Of a stretch of DNA of 64,000 nt, positions 27,154-36,309 are shown piece after piece. Made by a program: the position numbers and the translations under genes. The stretch's first letter is position 1, and every line of letters starts with the position of its first letter. The stretch covers positions 310,001-374,000 of the forward strand of contig CACHOG010000001.1 of NCBI GenBank assembly GCA_902581445.1. The letters run 5' to 3'. This DNA is from an uncultured Pelagibacteraceae bacterium. GTDB lineage: Bacteria; Pseudomonadota; Alphaproteobacteria; Pelagibacterales; Pelagibacteraceae. The notes under the pieces are model-generated. The model made no database searches and had not been told where the DNA came from. It saw only the letters and a program-made list of their open reading frames with translations.

Positions 27154-27208
27154 CAGTTATTAAAAACTTTCCTCAAATAAAAAATAAATTAACTTTTAAA
27201 GGAGGAAA
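27154..27208 (+). ncRNA. SAM-V-like riboswitch covering the bhmT ribosome binding site
   Basis: The short leader folds as an H-type pseudoknot. P1 pairs AGTTA (27155-27159) with TAACT (27190-27194). The P1 loop TTTCCTC (27168-27174) pairs with GAGGAAA (27202-27208), which contains the Shine-Dalgarno sequence AAGGAGG. The linker CTTTTAAAGG (27193-27202) matches the conserved U/A-rich part of SAM-II/SAM-V aptamers. SAM-V riboswitches are known to precede bhmT in SAR11 and to block the ribosome site when SAM binds. No SAM-II aptamer was found upstream, so this looks like the single rather than the tandem form. Confidence 0.8.
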
Positions 27209-28249
27209 ATGAAAAAAAACTTATTATCAAGATTAGATGAAGGTCCTGTCATATTTGCAGAAGGGTATTTATTTGCAATGGAAAGAAGAGGATATTTATC
27301 TGCAGGCCCATTTGTACCTGAGGTAGTGCTAGAGTATCCTGATGTTGTAACTCAGCTGCATAGAGAATTTATAAGAGCTGGTTCTGATATCGTTCAAGCT
27401 TTCACTTATTACGGACATAGAGAAAAATTAAGAATTATTGGAAAAGAACATCTGCTTGAACAAATGCAAAAAAATGCACTTAAAATCGCAAAAGATGCTG
27501 CAAATGAATTTAAAGATTTGGATTTGATGGTTTGTGGAGATGTTGCAAATACAAATATTTTTGATCCAAAGGATAAAAATTCATTTAAAGAATGTCAAAA
27601 GATGTATGAGGAACAAGTGCTTTGGGCAAAAGAGGCGGGTGTTGATTTCATTGTTGCGGAAACAATCAATTGGGTAGATGAAATGAAGATAGCATTAAAA
27701 GCAATTAAGGATGAAGGTTTAATAGCTGTAGCTAATTATGCGATACCTAGAGGAGATTTAACAAGAGACGGTTACACAGCTGAAGATGCGTGTAAAATAA
27801 TAGAAGATCTTGGTGCAGATGTTGTTGGTTTAAATTGTTATAGAGGTCCTAAAATGACAATGAAACTTTTAAAAGAAGTTAGAAAAAAAGTTTCATGCCA
27901 TGTCGCAGGTTTGCCTGTTCCATATAGAACAACGGAGGAAGAGCCTGGATTTTTAAATCAAACTGATCACGGATGTGATTGTATCCCAGGAGGAAATGCG
28001 TTTCCCGTAGCTTTAGATAATTTATTTTGTAATAGATTTGAAATGGCAGAATTCGCCAAGGAATGTCTTGAGAAAAAAATTAATTTAATTGGTATATGTT
28101 GTGGAGCAGAAGCTCATCATGTTAGAGAGATGGCAGTTGCAGTTGGAAAAAAACCGATTGCTATGAAGTATATGCCAGATATGAGTAAGCATTTTCACCA
28201 TGGGACAGACAAGACATTGAAGAAAGTAAACAAAGAAATAAAATATTAA
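27209..28249 (+). CDS. bhmT: Betaine-homocysteine S-methyltransferase
   Basis: Transfers a methyl group from glycine betaine to homocysteine, giving dimethylglycine and methionine. The 346-residue barrel has all three zinc cysteines: Cys210 in VGLNCYRG and Cys297/Cys298 in IGICCGAEAHH. It also has the FAEGYLFAMERRGYL N-terminal substrate loop and QAFTYYGHREKL. A strong AAGGAGG ribosome site lies inside the SAM-V-like pseudoknot, so high SAM should lower translation. The dimethylglycine dehydrogenase gene follows after one base, which directly uses its product. Confidence 0.93.
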   Translation: MKKNLLSRLDEGPVIFAEGYLFAMERRGYLSAGPFVPEVVLEYPDVVTQLHREFIRAGSDIVQAFTYYGHREKLRIIGKEHLLEQMQKNALKIAKDAANEFKDLDLMVCGDVANTNIFDPKDKNSFKECQKMYEEQVLWAKEAGVDFIVAETINWVDEMKIALKAIKDEGLIAVANYAIPRGDLTRDGYTAEDACKIIEDLGADVVGLNCYRGPKMTMKLLKEVRKKVSCHVAGLPVPYRTTEEEPGFLNQTDHGCDCIPGGNAFPVALDNLFCNRFEMAEFAKECLEKKINLIGICCGAEAHHVREMAVAVGKKPIAMKYMPDMSKHFHHGTDKTLKKVNKEIKY

Positions 28250-28250
28250 A

Positions 28251-30656
28251 ATGGAAAATCATGCAAAAGTAGTCATTATCGGTGGTGGTGTAGTAGGTTG
28301 TTCAATTCTTTATCATTTATCTAAATTTGGTTTAAAAGATTGTATTTTACTTGAGAGAAATGAACTTACTTCTGGTTCTTCTTGGCATGCTGCTGGCAAT
28401 GTTCACGTAATTTCATCTGATCCAAATATTTCTAGAATGATGGCCTATACAATTGGTCTTTATAAAGAGATAGAAAAAGAGTCTGGTCATTCTGTTGGTT
28501 TTAAACCAAGCGGAGGCTTTTATTTAGCATCTAATGAGGTTTGGGCTGAATATTTAAAGAGGGAAAGATCAAAAGCTAGATATATGGGTCTAGACCAAGA
28601 ATTTATTTCTCTTGATGAAGTAAAGAAAAAACATCCTTTAATTGATCCTAAAAGGTATTTGTTAGCTTTGTGGGATCCTATTGATGGTGAAGTTGACCCT
28701 TCAGGAGTGACATATGCATTTGCAAAAGCCGCTAAAGTTCACGGTGGAAAATATTATACTCACACAGTTGTTAAAGATACTAAACAAAAACCAGATGGTT
28801 CTTGGGATGTATTTACTGATAAAGGAAATATTAATGCAGAAATTGTTATCAATGCAGGTGGTCTATGGGCTAGAGAAGTAGGAAATCTTTCTGGAGTAGA
28901 TCTTCCAGTTCAACCAATGGAGCATCATTATTTAATAACTGAAAGTATTCCAGAAATTGAAGCGATGGGAGATCAAAGATTACCAATTGGCACAGACTTT
29001 GAGGGAAATATTTATTTTAGACAAGAAGGTAAAGGAATGTTGCTTGGTACTTATGAACCTAAGTCAACTCCATGGAAAATAAATGGAACTCCGATGAACT
29101 TTGGACATGAATTGTTAGAACCAAAGCTAGATAACATTCAAGACAGGTTAGCAATAGGATTTGAAAGAATGCCAGCATTAGAAAAAGCTGGAATAAAAAA
29201 TATTGTTAATGGACCTTTTACTTTTGGTCCTGATGGCAGTCCACTTATTGGTCCAGTTCCTGGTATGAAAAATTATTGGGTTGCAGTTGGCGTTATGGCT
29301 GGTTTTTGTCAGGGCGGAGGTGTTGGAAAATGTATCGCTGAATGGATTATAGATGGGGAACCTTCAATTGATGTTTGGGCAATGGATGTAGCAAGGTTTG
29401 GTGAATATGCCACTCCACAGTATGGAACTATTAAATCATCAGAAAATTATGAAAGACGATTTATAATGACATTTCCAAATGAAACTTTACCCAAGGGAAG
29501 AAAACAAAAAACAACTGCATTATACGATCGTTTTGTAAATCAAGGAGCAGTTATGGGAGATGGATTTGGTTTAGAGAGCGTTTTATGGTTTGCAAAAAAT
29601 AAAGAAGATGCCTTTGAAGAGCCAACTATAAAAAGATCAAGATCTCATAATTACGTATCAAAAGAAGTTATAAATGTTAGAGAAAATGTAGGTGTGATGG
29701 AACTTGCAAATTTTTCAAAACACGAATTTGAAGGACCTGATGCTAGAAATTTTTTAAACTATATTATGGCTGGTAAAATTCCTAAACCAGGAAGAATTTC
29801 TCTTACCCCAATGCTTACTTACAGAGGAAAACTTTATGGTGACCTTACCGTGTCATGTATTGATGAAAATAAATTTATGGTTTTTGGATCTGGAGCAGCT
29901 CAAGAAATGCATAGAAGGTGGTTTGAAAGTCATTTAAATAAATTTAAAGTAAATTATAAAAATCGATCAGATGATTTTCATGGTTTAGCAATATCAGGAC
30001 CTAAATCCAGAGAGGTTTTTCAAAAAATTGTAAGAGAAGATGTATCAAATAAAAATTTTAAATTTAGAGACTCTAAGAAAATGTTTGTTGGTGGAGTACC
30101 AGCAATTGTAAATCGATTATCTTTTACTGGTGAGCTGGGATATGAAATTTATACAGCGCCACATTATCAAATTAAATTGTACGAAGAATTAATGGAAGCT
30201 GGTAAAGAATTTAATATTCAACCCTTTGGTTTAAGAGCTTTAATGTCTATGCGTCTTGAAAAAAATTGGGGTGCTTGGACACTTGATTATAGACCAGACT
30301 TTACTGCAAAAGAGACAGGATTGGATGTATTCATTGATTGGGATAAAGATTTTGTGGGAAAAAATTTTGCAAAAAAAGATGAAAGCAAAAATAAACTTAC
30401 TCCATTAATTGTAGAAACAAATGATATTGATGTCACAAATAACGAAGCGGTATTAAAAAATGGAAAAGCTATTGGATACGTAACTTCAGGAGGTTTTGCA
30501 CATTTTACAAATAAAAGTGTTGCGTTTTCATATCTTGATAGCCGAGAAATAAATTCGGAAAAAGGAATTCAAGTGGAAATAAATGGAGATTTGTTTAACT
30601 CTTCAGTAATAAAATCACCGCTTTATGATCCAACAGGACAAAAAATGAGAAGCTGA
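28251..30656 (+). CDS. Dimethylglycine dehydrogenase (FAD/GcvT fusion)
   Basis: An 801-residue enzyme that oxidises N,N-dimethylglycine to sarcosine and passes the one-carbon unit to tetrahydrofolate. The N-terminal half is an amine oxidase with GGGVVGCSILYHL (11-23) and SGSSWHAAGNVH, where His46 is the position of the covalent FAD. The C-terminal half (from about 440) is a GcvT-type domain with ISGPKSREVF and LSFTGELGYEIY. A sarcosine dehydrogenase activity is an alternative, since the two families are close. But sarcosine oxidase is separately encoded at 10668-15771 and this gene follows bhmT, so dimethylglycine is favoured. Confidence 0.88.
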   Translation: MENHAKVVIIGGGVVGCSILYHLSKFGLKDCILLERNELTSGSSWHAAGNVHVISSDPNISRMMAYTIGLYKEIEKESGHSVGFKPSGGFYLASNEVWAEYLKRERSKARYMGLDQEFISLDEVKKKHPLIDPKRYLLALWDPIDGEVDPSGVTYAFAKAAKVHGGKYYTHTVVKDTKQKPDGSWDVFTDKGNINAEIVINAGGLWAREVGNLSGVDLPVQPMEHHYLITESIPEIEAMGDQRLPIGTDFEGNIYFRQEGKGMLLGTYEPKSTPWKINGTPMNFGHELLEPKLDNIQDRLAIGFERMPALEKAGIKNIVNGPFTFGPDGSPLIGPVPGMKNYWVAVGVMAGFCQGGGVGKCIAEWIIDGEPSIDVWAMDVARFGEYATPQYGTIKSSENYERRFIMTFPNETLPKGRKQKTTALYDRFVNQGAVMGDGFGLESVLWFAKNKEDAFEEPTIKRSRSHNYVSKEVINVRENVGVMELANFSKHEFEGPDARNFLNYIMAGKIPKPGRISLTPMLTYRGKLYGDLTVSCIDENKFMVFGSGAAQEMHRRWFESHLNKFKVNYKNRSDDFHGLAISGPKSREVFQKIVREDVSNKNFKFRDSKKMFVGGVPAIVNRLSFTGELGYEIYTAPHYQIKLYEELMEAGKEFNIQPFGLRALMSMRLEKNWGAWTLDYRPDFTAKETGLDVFIDWDKDFVGKNFAKKDESKNKLTPLIVETNDIDVTNNEAVLKNGKAIGYVTSGGFAHFTNKSVAFSYLDSREINSEKGIQVEINGDLFNSSVIKSPLYDPTGQKMRS

Positions 30657-31285
30657 TGGCACAAAAAGACGTAGGAAACAAAATACCAATTTATAAATTA
30701 AAAAAAACCGATGAGGTAATGAAGTATTATGACGATTGGGGACAAGAAAATAAATATGATAAAGACATGCTTGATTGGAACTATACTGGTCCAAAAGAAA
30801 CTACTGAAACATTTATTAAATATCAAAAAAACAAGGATGCTAAAATTTATGATGCTGGATGTGGCACAGGATTAGTTGGTGTTGAATTAAAAAAATTTGG
30901 GTATCATAATTTTTATGGTGCAGATCTTTCAAAAAAACTCTTAGATTTGGTACCTGACCAACTTTACAAAAAACTTGATCAAGTAGACTTAAATAAACCT
31001 ATTGAAGAAGAAAACGACTCCTTCGATGCTGTGATGTGTGTTGGGACTTTTACATTTGGACACGTTAAACCTCCTGCTTTAGACGAATTTATAAGAATTA
31101 CTAAAAATAAAGGACATATATGTTTTACAATAAACGAAGGAATACACGAAGAGTATGGCTTTGATAAAAAAATTGAACAATTAAACAATGAAAATAAATG
31201 GAAAGAAATCGAATTTTTTAAATCTGACTATATTGCAAGCAAAGATGTAAATGCTTGGCTTGGGTTATATGAAGTGATAAAATAA
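30656..31285 (+). CDS. SAM-dependent methyltransferase
   Basis: A 209-residue class I methyltransferase. Motif I is DAGCGTGLVGVELKKFG (about 65-81), followed by GADLSKKLLDLV, and motif IV-like FDAVMCVGTFTFGHV. Its start overlaps the dimethylglycine dehydrogenase stop (TGATG). The acceptor is unknown. Its place inside a betaine-degrading operon suggests methylation of a small amine or repair of a cofactor, but nothing in the sequence proves it. Confidence 0.8.
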   Translation: MAQKDVGNKIPIYKLKKTDEVMKYYDDWGQENKYDKDMLDWNYTGPKETTETFIKYQKNKDAKIYDAGCGTGLVGVELKKFGYHNFYGADLSKKLLDLVPDQLYKKLDQVDLNKPIEEENDSFDAVMCVGTFTFGHVKPPALDEFIRITKNKGHICFTINEGIHEEYGFDKKIEQLNNENKWKEIEFFKSDYIASKDVNAWLGLYEVIK

Positions 31286-31288
31286 GTT

Positions 31289-32464
31289 ATGTCTGAAATT
31301 TATAATATTATAGACAAAAAAAAACTAGATGTTGTAAATAACTCTATTGAAAAAGCTCATGGATTACCAAACGAATGCTACACGAGCAAAGATTATACTT
31401 TAATTGAGAGAAAAAAACTTTTTGAAGATAAATGGATTGTAGCAGGAGTTGCAAGCTCCATACCTGAAATTGGAGATGTAAAACCAATAGATATTCTTGG
31501 AATGCCTATTTTAATTTTAAGAAATAAACAGAATGAAGTTAAAGTTTTCCACAATGTTTGTAGTCATAGAGGAGTGAAACTGGTTTCTAAAAGTGGAAAA
31601 ATTAATAGCCTTATTCGATGCCCATATCATTCTTGGTCATATAGTCTCGATGGAGAACTAATAGCAACACCTCACATTGGTGGTATGAATAAACATTCTG
31701 TAGAAGGTTTTGATAAATCAAAAAGTAATCTAAAAGAAATCAGATCTTATATTTGGTTAGATTTAATAATGATAAATATTAATCAAAATGAGATGTCTTT
31801 TGAAGAATATATAAAACCTTTAAGCGATAGGTGGGAGAAATTTTGGCCTGTAAAAGACCGAGAATTAATTCATCACTCAAATGATTTTGGATATTTCAAA
31901 TTAAATGCAAAATGCAATTGGAAATTTGCAATTGAAAACTATTGCGAAAGTTATCATCTACCATGGGTGCATCCAGGTTTAAACTCTTATTCAAAAATAG
32001 AGGATCATTATCATATACAAGGTTTACCCAATCGCTTTGCTGGTCAAGGAACAGTTGTTTATAATCCTCGATTTAAAGGAAAAGAAAAACTTCCAAGTTT
32101 TCCAAATTGGCCAAAGGATAAAGAAAATATTGCAGAGTATGTTGCATTGTTTCCAAATGTTATGCTTGGAATTCATAAAGATCATTACTATGCCTATTGG
32201 ATTGAACCAATTAATCATGAGTTTACTTTTGAACATATGGAGCTATATTATGTTGGTGAACAAGCAGCTCAAGCTAATAAATTTAAATCATTACGAAAAC
32301 AAAATCATAAACAATGGGAAGACATTCAAAAAGAAGATGTTGATATAATACAGGGTATGCAAACTGGCAGAAACTCTCCATCATATAATGGAGGAAACTT
32401 TTCACCTGTAATGGATAATCCAACTCATCATTTTCATAAATGGGTAGCACAAAATTTAATTTAA
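31289..32464 (+). CDS. Rieske non-heme iron oxygenase, glycine-betaine/quaternary-amine type
   Basis: A 391-residue alpha-subunit of a ring-hydroxylating-type oxygenase. The Rieske [2Fe-2S] ligands are Cys91-x-His93 and Cys111-x2-His114. The mononuclear iron site has ENYCESYHLPWVH with His223 and His228, and a later Asp near 350. The sequence resembles the oxygenases that demethylate quaternary amines (GbcA, proline-betaine demethylase, carnitine monooxygenase). No reductase gene is next to it, so electrons must come from another place. With bhmT present, it could be a second route from glycine betaine to dimethylglycine or act on a different betaine. Confidence 0.82.
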   Translation: MSEIYNIIDKKKLDVVNNSIEKAHGLPNECYTSKDYTLIERKKLFEDKWIVAGVASSIPEIGDVKPIDILGMPILILRNKQNEVKVFHNVCSHRGVKLVSKSGKINSLIRCPYHSWSYSLDGELIATPHIGGMNKHSVEGFDKSKSNLKEIRSYIWLDLIMININQNEMSFEEYIKPLSDRWEKFWPVKDRELIHHSNDFGYFKLNAKCNWKFAIENYCESYHLPWVHPGLNSYSKIEDHYHIQGLPNRFAGQGTVVYNPRFKGKEKLPSFPNWPKDKENIAEYVALFPNVMLGIHKDHYYAYWIEPINHEFTFEHMELYYVGEQAAQANKFKSLRKQNHKQWEDIQKEDVDIIQGMQTGRNSPSYNGGNFSPVMDNPTHHFHKWVAQNLI

Positions 32465-32465
32465 A

Positions 32466-33701
32466 ATGAAATTTAGTAGAAAAATTGCACCGGAAATTAA
32501 AACATCACCAAAATTTTTAACAAAAAAAAGATTAAAAGAGGATGAGATAAATTTTGAAAAATTAAGATCATATAGACTTGATAGAGTTAGAAAAGAATTA
32601 AAAAAAAATAATCTCGAGGCATGCATACTCTTTGATCCAGTCAATGTTAGATATGCATTAGACACTGTTAATATGAGTGTTTACAATATGCACAATCTAA
32701 CAAGATATTGTTTTGTGCCTGTTAATGGACCAACAATTTTGTATGAATACTTTAATTGTGAAATTTTATCAAAGCACTTAAATTTAATCGATGAAATTAG
32801 ACCAGCAATCACCTGGGATTATTTTAGCAACGGCGATCAAGCAAATACTCAACTCAAAAAATGGATTAATGAAATTAAAGACCTATCAAATAAATATTTT
32901 AAAACTAAAAAAGTTGCAATTGATGTATTAAATGGCCCAGCTGTATCTGAACTCAATAAACAAGGTATTGAAGTTGTTGATGCAAAATTAATATTAGAAC
33001 AAGCAAGAGTAATCAAATCTCCTGAGGAATTAAAATGCATGAAAGCCGCGATAGAAGTTGCAGAGATTGGTGTTGCAAAAATGCGAGAAGAATTAAAACC
33101 TGGTATGACTGAGGATGAACTTTGGTCCATACTCCATAAAACAAATATCGAGCATGGAGGTGAATGGATTGAATGTAGAATATTATCTTCAGGTGAAAGA
33201 ACAAATCCATGGATGCAAGAAAGCAGTAATAAAGTAATGCAAACTGGAGAAATAGTTGCTTTTGATACCGATATGGTTGGTCCATATGGATATTGTGCAG
33301 ACATTTCAAGATCTTATGTCGTGGGACATAAATTTAACGATGAACAAAAAAAATTATACTCAATGGCAGTTGAACAAATAGACCATAATGCAAGATTAAT
33401 TAAACCTGGAATGACTTTTAAAGAATTTATTGAAAAATCTTGGTTATTACCTGAGGAGTACTATGGTAACCGATACTCATGTATGGTTCATGGAATTGGT
33501 CTTTGTGATGAGTGGCCACAAATTAAATATCCAACAGATGGTGGAGAACAAGGTGGAAGTTTTGAACAAAATATGACTTTAACTGTTGAAAGCTACATAG
33601 GTAAAGTAGGTGGCAAAGAAGGAGTTAAATTAGAACAACAATACTTAGTTGGACAAAATGGACTTGAGCTAATGTCTTATCATCCTTTAGAAAAAATTTA
33701 A
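32466..33701 (+). CDS. dddP: DddP-like M24-family protein (candidate DMSP lyase)
   Basis: A 411-residue creatinase/Xaa-Pro-peptidase-fold protein. From memory it aligns well with roseobacter DddP. GEWIECRILSSGERTNPW (232-249) and VHGIGLCDEWP (341-351) match closely. The metal ligands line up as Asp267, Asp269, Asp279, His342, Glu375 and Glu390. The residue corresponding to the catalytic Asp377 of DddP is present as Asp348, and the Tyr366 equivalent is Tyr337. DddP cleaves dimethylsulfoniopropionate to dimethyl sulfide and acrylate. The start is 2 bases after the Rieske gene, and the final base overlaps the next ATG. Creatinase or peptidase activity is the alternative. Confidence 0.72.
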   Translation: MKFSRKIAPEIKTSPKFLTKKRLKEDEINFEKLRSYRLDRVRKELKKNNLEACILFDPVNVRYALDTVNMSVYNMHNLTRYCFVPVNGPTILYEYFNCEILSKHLNLIDEIRPAITWDYFSNGDQANTQLKKWINEIKDLSNKYFKTKKVAIDVLNGPAVSELNKQGIEVVDAKLILEQARVIKSPEELKCMKAAIEVAEIGVAKMREELKPGMTEDELWSILHKTNIEHGGEWIECRILSSGERTNPWMQESSNKVMQTGEIVAFDTDMVGPYGYCADISRSYVVGHKFNDEQKKLYSMAVEQIDHNARLIKPGMTFKEFIEKSWLLPEEYYGNRYSCMVHGIGLCDEWPQIKYPTDGGEQGGSFEQNMTLTVESYIGKVGGKEGVKLEQQYLVGQNGLELMSYHPLEKI

Positions 33702-34111
33702 TGAAAATTATTTTAGTTATGGGATTGCCTGGTGCAGGTAAAACAACTTTAGCAAATGAACTTGCACCAATGATAAATGCAAAAAGATTAAATGCGGATG
33801 AAGTAAGAAAAGCTGCAAATGATTGGGATTTTTCTGAAGAGGGAAGAACAAGACAAGCAAAGAGAATGGCAGATCTTGCTATTAAACTAAAAGCAGAAGG
33901 AAATTATGTTGTAGCTGATTTCATTTGCCCAACGCCTGAAGCAAGAAACTTATTTCCAGCTGATTATGTTGTTTGGGTGGATACGATAAAAGAGGGTAGG
34001 TTCGATGATACTAATAAAATGTTTGTAAAACCTGACAAATTTGACTTTCATGTTACCTCTCAGGATGCCAAAAATTGGGCATCTAAGATATATGAAGATT
34101 TAAAAAAATAG
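33701..34111 (+). CDS. Small P-loop kinase, adenylylsulfate-kinase-like
   Basis: A 136-residue P-loop protein with Walker A GLPGAGKTT (8-16), the NADEVRKAANDWDFSEEGR substrate-binding region and VADFICPTPEARNLF. These are the blocks of APS kinase (CysC), but the protein is clearly shorter than normal CysC (about 170-200). It starts on the last base of the DddP-like gene. A nucleotidyltransferase with a similar small size lies beyond two surface-protein genes (38645-39019). The phosphate acceptor is unknown and may not be APS. Confidence 0.72.
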   Translation: MKIILVMGLPGAGKTTLANELAPMINAKRLNADEVRKAANDWDFSEEGRTRQAKRMADLAIKLKAEGNYVVADFICPTPEARNLFPADYVVWVDTIKEGRFDDTNKMFVKPDKFDFHVTSQDAKNWASKIYEDLKK

Positions 34112-34133
34112 ATTAAAAATATCTCTAATTTTT

Positions 34134-36242
34134 ATGAATAAAATTTTCAAATTAAAAATAATTATTTTAGTTATTCTTATTTTGCAAAGTTCAATTACTT
34201 TTGCAGCTGTAAGTGGATTTGTTGACAGCAAAGGTATTACGCAAAAACTCGCACATGGAATAACATTTAAACCAGATGGAACTAAAATGTTTGTTGTTGG
34301 AATGAGTCAAAATAAAATTTTCGAATTTGATTTATCTACAGCTTTTGATATTTCAACTGCTACCAAAAATTCAAACGAATATCTTCATTTTTCAGAACAA
34401 ATAGATGCAACTGATATAAAATTTAATTCTGATGGTACAAAATTGTTTCTTGCTGGAACAGATGATCAAGAAATAAACGAGTATAATTTATCAAATGCTT
34501 ATGATGTTTCAACCATCACACATCAGAATACATATTTTAATGGGGATGGTTTGGATTTTGTTGCTATCGCATTTAATACGGATGGAACAAAACTTTTTAT
34601 TTATGATAAGACAGGTAATGACTCGATTAAACAATATTCATTGGGTAGTCCCTTTGATCTCTCAAACGCAGTTCTTCAAAAAGAATATAATGGAACGAGC
34701 AGCAAAACTTTAAGACAAATAAATGGGACTCCACAAGGATTTGCATTTAGTGCTGATGGATCTAAAATGTACGTTACAGGAACAGGCACACAAAAAATTA
34801 AAGAATTCACACTAAGCACACCTTTTGATTTATCTAATGTAACACTTGAATCAGGGGGTTATGACCTCTCTGGCCAAATTGAAGAACCTGCAGGAATTGC
34901 ATTTAGCGCTGATGGTCTTAAATTATTTATTTTAGATTTCAAAAATAATGCCGCTAATAGAGATGTTAATGAATATGATTTAACTTGTGGTTTTGGTGTC
35001 ATCAGTTGCATCGATCCAACAGCAAACAAAGATGATGTTGCTTCTATTGAAACACAATCAGAGACAACAAAAAAAATTATACAGCACACAACATTCCCAG
35101 TTATCAACCGTATGGAATGGTTAAGACGAAATAGTGGAAGAGTTAATTTGACTAATCAAAACATTAAGATTCAGTTTAATAATGCAATTTTGAATTCCTT
35201 AACAGATACTTTAATTCCTCTTTATTTTTCTAATGATGGTAATAGTGATTCAAATTATCAAAATTCAAGCTGGTCTTTTTGGAGTGAAGGAACTATCAGT
35301 ATAGGAAGCACGGGTGACACTAGTCAATCTTCATCAAAAAGTATTAACACTTCTGCAATTACTCTTGGAGCAGATAAAAAAGGTCAGGATAATATCATAA
35401 GAGGTATTGCTTTAAGATTTGGTACTGATGATGTTGATGTTGGCGACCTTGGAAGTGCTTTAGATATGAATTCTTTTAGTTTAACTTTTTATGAAACAAA
35501 GCCAAAAGGTGAAGAAAGATTTACAGATCATTTATTAGGCATGAGTTTTATAAATTCAAATTTAATAAATAACAGCGGATCTCAATCAACAAATGGTGAC
35601 AGATACGGCGAACAATTATATGGATCCTTTAGCTTGAGAGATACGTTTTCAAAAAATCGATTAAATTTTACTCCTAAATTAAAAATTAATTATGGAATAA
35701 CACATTTAGGCTCATATAAAGAAACAGGATCTGAAGGATTAAATTTAGAATATGACGATCAATATATTGGTAATTTTATATCATCTGTAGGAACAAGTTT
35801 AGATAATACTTACGATTTTGAAGTTGGATCCTTTATTCCGTATTTTGATTTTGAATATTATGCCGATATGAGTCCAGCTTCAAAACAGACATTCTCTTAC
35901 GTTTCTAATGGTGAGGAATTTACTTTGAGAGGTATAGAAAACTCTACTCACAATTTTATAGGTGGTATTGGATTTGATTTTGTGTCGGAGACTGGTTTAA
36001 CTTTAATGACCAAGTACACCAGGGATCAGGCTCAAAATAGTAAGAATGATAGCTTTAATATTGCTTTAGACTACAGAGGTTCTCAAAGGTCCTCTTATGC
36101 TATGTCCATTCAAGATACATCAGCTAAGTTTTCACACGATAAAGAACTAAATAATTTTAAAGTTAACATAGATAGTCACTATGATTTTTTAAAAAACGAC
36201 CCAGATTATGGGCTTTATTTAAAAATTTCGAATGTAAATTAA
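34134..36242 (+). CDS. Secreted beta-propeller/outer-membrane-barrel protein, copy 1
   Basis: A 702-residue exported protein with a signal peptide (cleavage probably after ITFA). The passenger has five repeats of about 50 residues with the pattern F-x-x-DG-x-K-(M/L)-F-(V/I) ... (E/Q)(F/Y)-x-L-S-x-(P/A)-FD-(I/V/L)-S, from roughly residues 28 to 285. A linker with NRMEWLRRNSGRVNL and FWSEGTISIGSTGDTS follows, then a C-terminal region of alternating hydrophobic strands that resembles an autotransporter barrel. It does not end in the usual aromatic residue. It is paralogous to the next gene. An outer-surface role is likely; the ligand is unknown. Confidence 0.8.
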   Translation: MNKIFKLKIIILVILILQSSITFAAVSGFVDSKGITQKLAHGITFKPDGTKMFVVGMSQNKIFEFDLSTAFDISTATKNSNEYLHFSEQIDATDIKFNSDGTKLFLAGTDDQEINEYNLSNAYDVSTITHQNTYFNGDGLDFVAIAFNTDGTKLFIYDKTGNDSIKQYSLGSPFDLSNAVLQKEYNGTSSKTLRQINGTPQGFAFSADGSKMYVTGTGTQKIKEFTLSTPFDLSNVTLESGGYDLSGQIEEPAGIAFSADGLKLFILDFKNNAANRDVNEYDLTCGFGVISCIDPTANKDDVASIETQSETTKKIIQHTTFPVINRMEWLRRNSGRVNLTNQNIKIQFNNAILNSLTDTLIPLYFSNDGNSDSNYQNSSWSFWSEGTISIGSTGDTSQSSSKSINTSAITLGADKKGQDNIIRGIALRFGTDDVDVGDLGSALDMNSFSLTFYETKPKGEERFTDHLLGMSFINSNLINNSGSQSTNGDRYGEQLYGSFSLRDTFSKNRLNFTPKLKINYGITHLGSYKETGSEGLNLEYDDQYIGNFISSVGTSLDNTYDFEVGSFIPYFDFEYYADMSPASKQTFSYVSNGEEFTLRGIENSTHNFIGGIGFDFVSETGLTLMTKYTRDQAQNSKNDSFNIALDYRGSQRSSYAMSIQDTSAKFSHDKELNNFKVNIDSHYDFLKNDPDYGLYLKISNVN

Positions 36243-36251
36243 ATTAAATTC

Positions 36252-36278
36252 CACTATTTTTTGGCACATTAAATAGTG
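36252..36278 (+). terminator. Stem-loop after the first surface-protein gene
   Basis: An 8-base-pair inverted repeat (CACTATTT 36252-36259 and AAATAGTG 36271-36278) starts 10 bases after the stop. The T-tract after it is weak, so termination is only possible. It separates the two paralogous genes. Confidence 0.35.
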
Positions 36279-36309
36279 CATTAAATTATAATTCATATAA
36301 AAAACTCTA

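Noticed and set aside
32849-33304. Minus-strand open frame of 151 residues opposite the DddP-like gene
   Set aside because: Fully antisense to strongly conserved motifs, low-complexity Ser/Ile-rich product, no recognisable domain.
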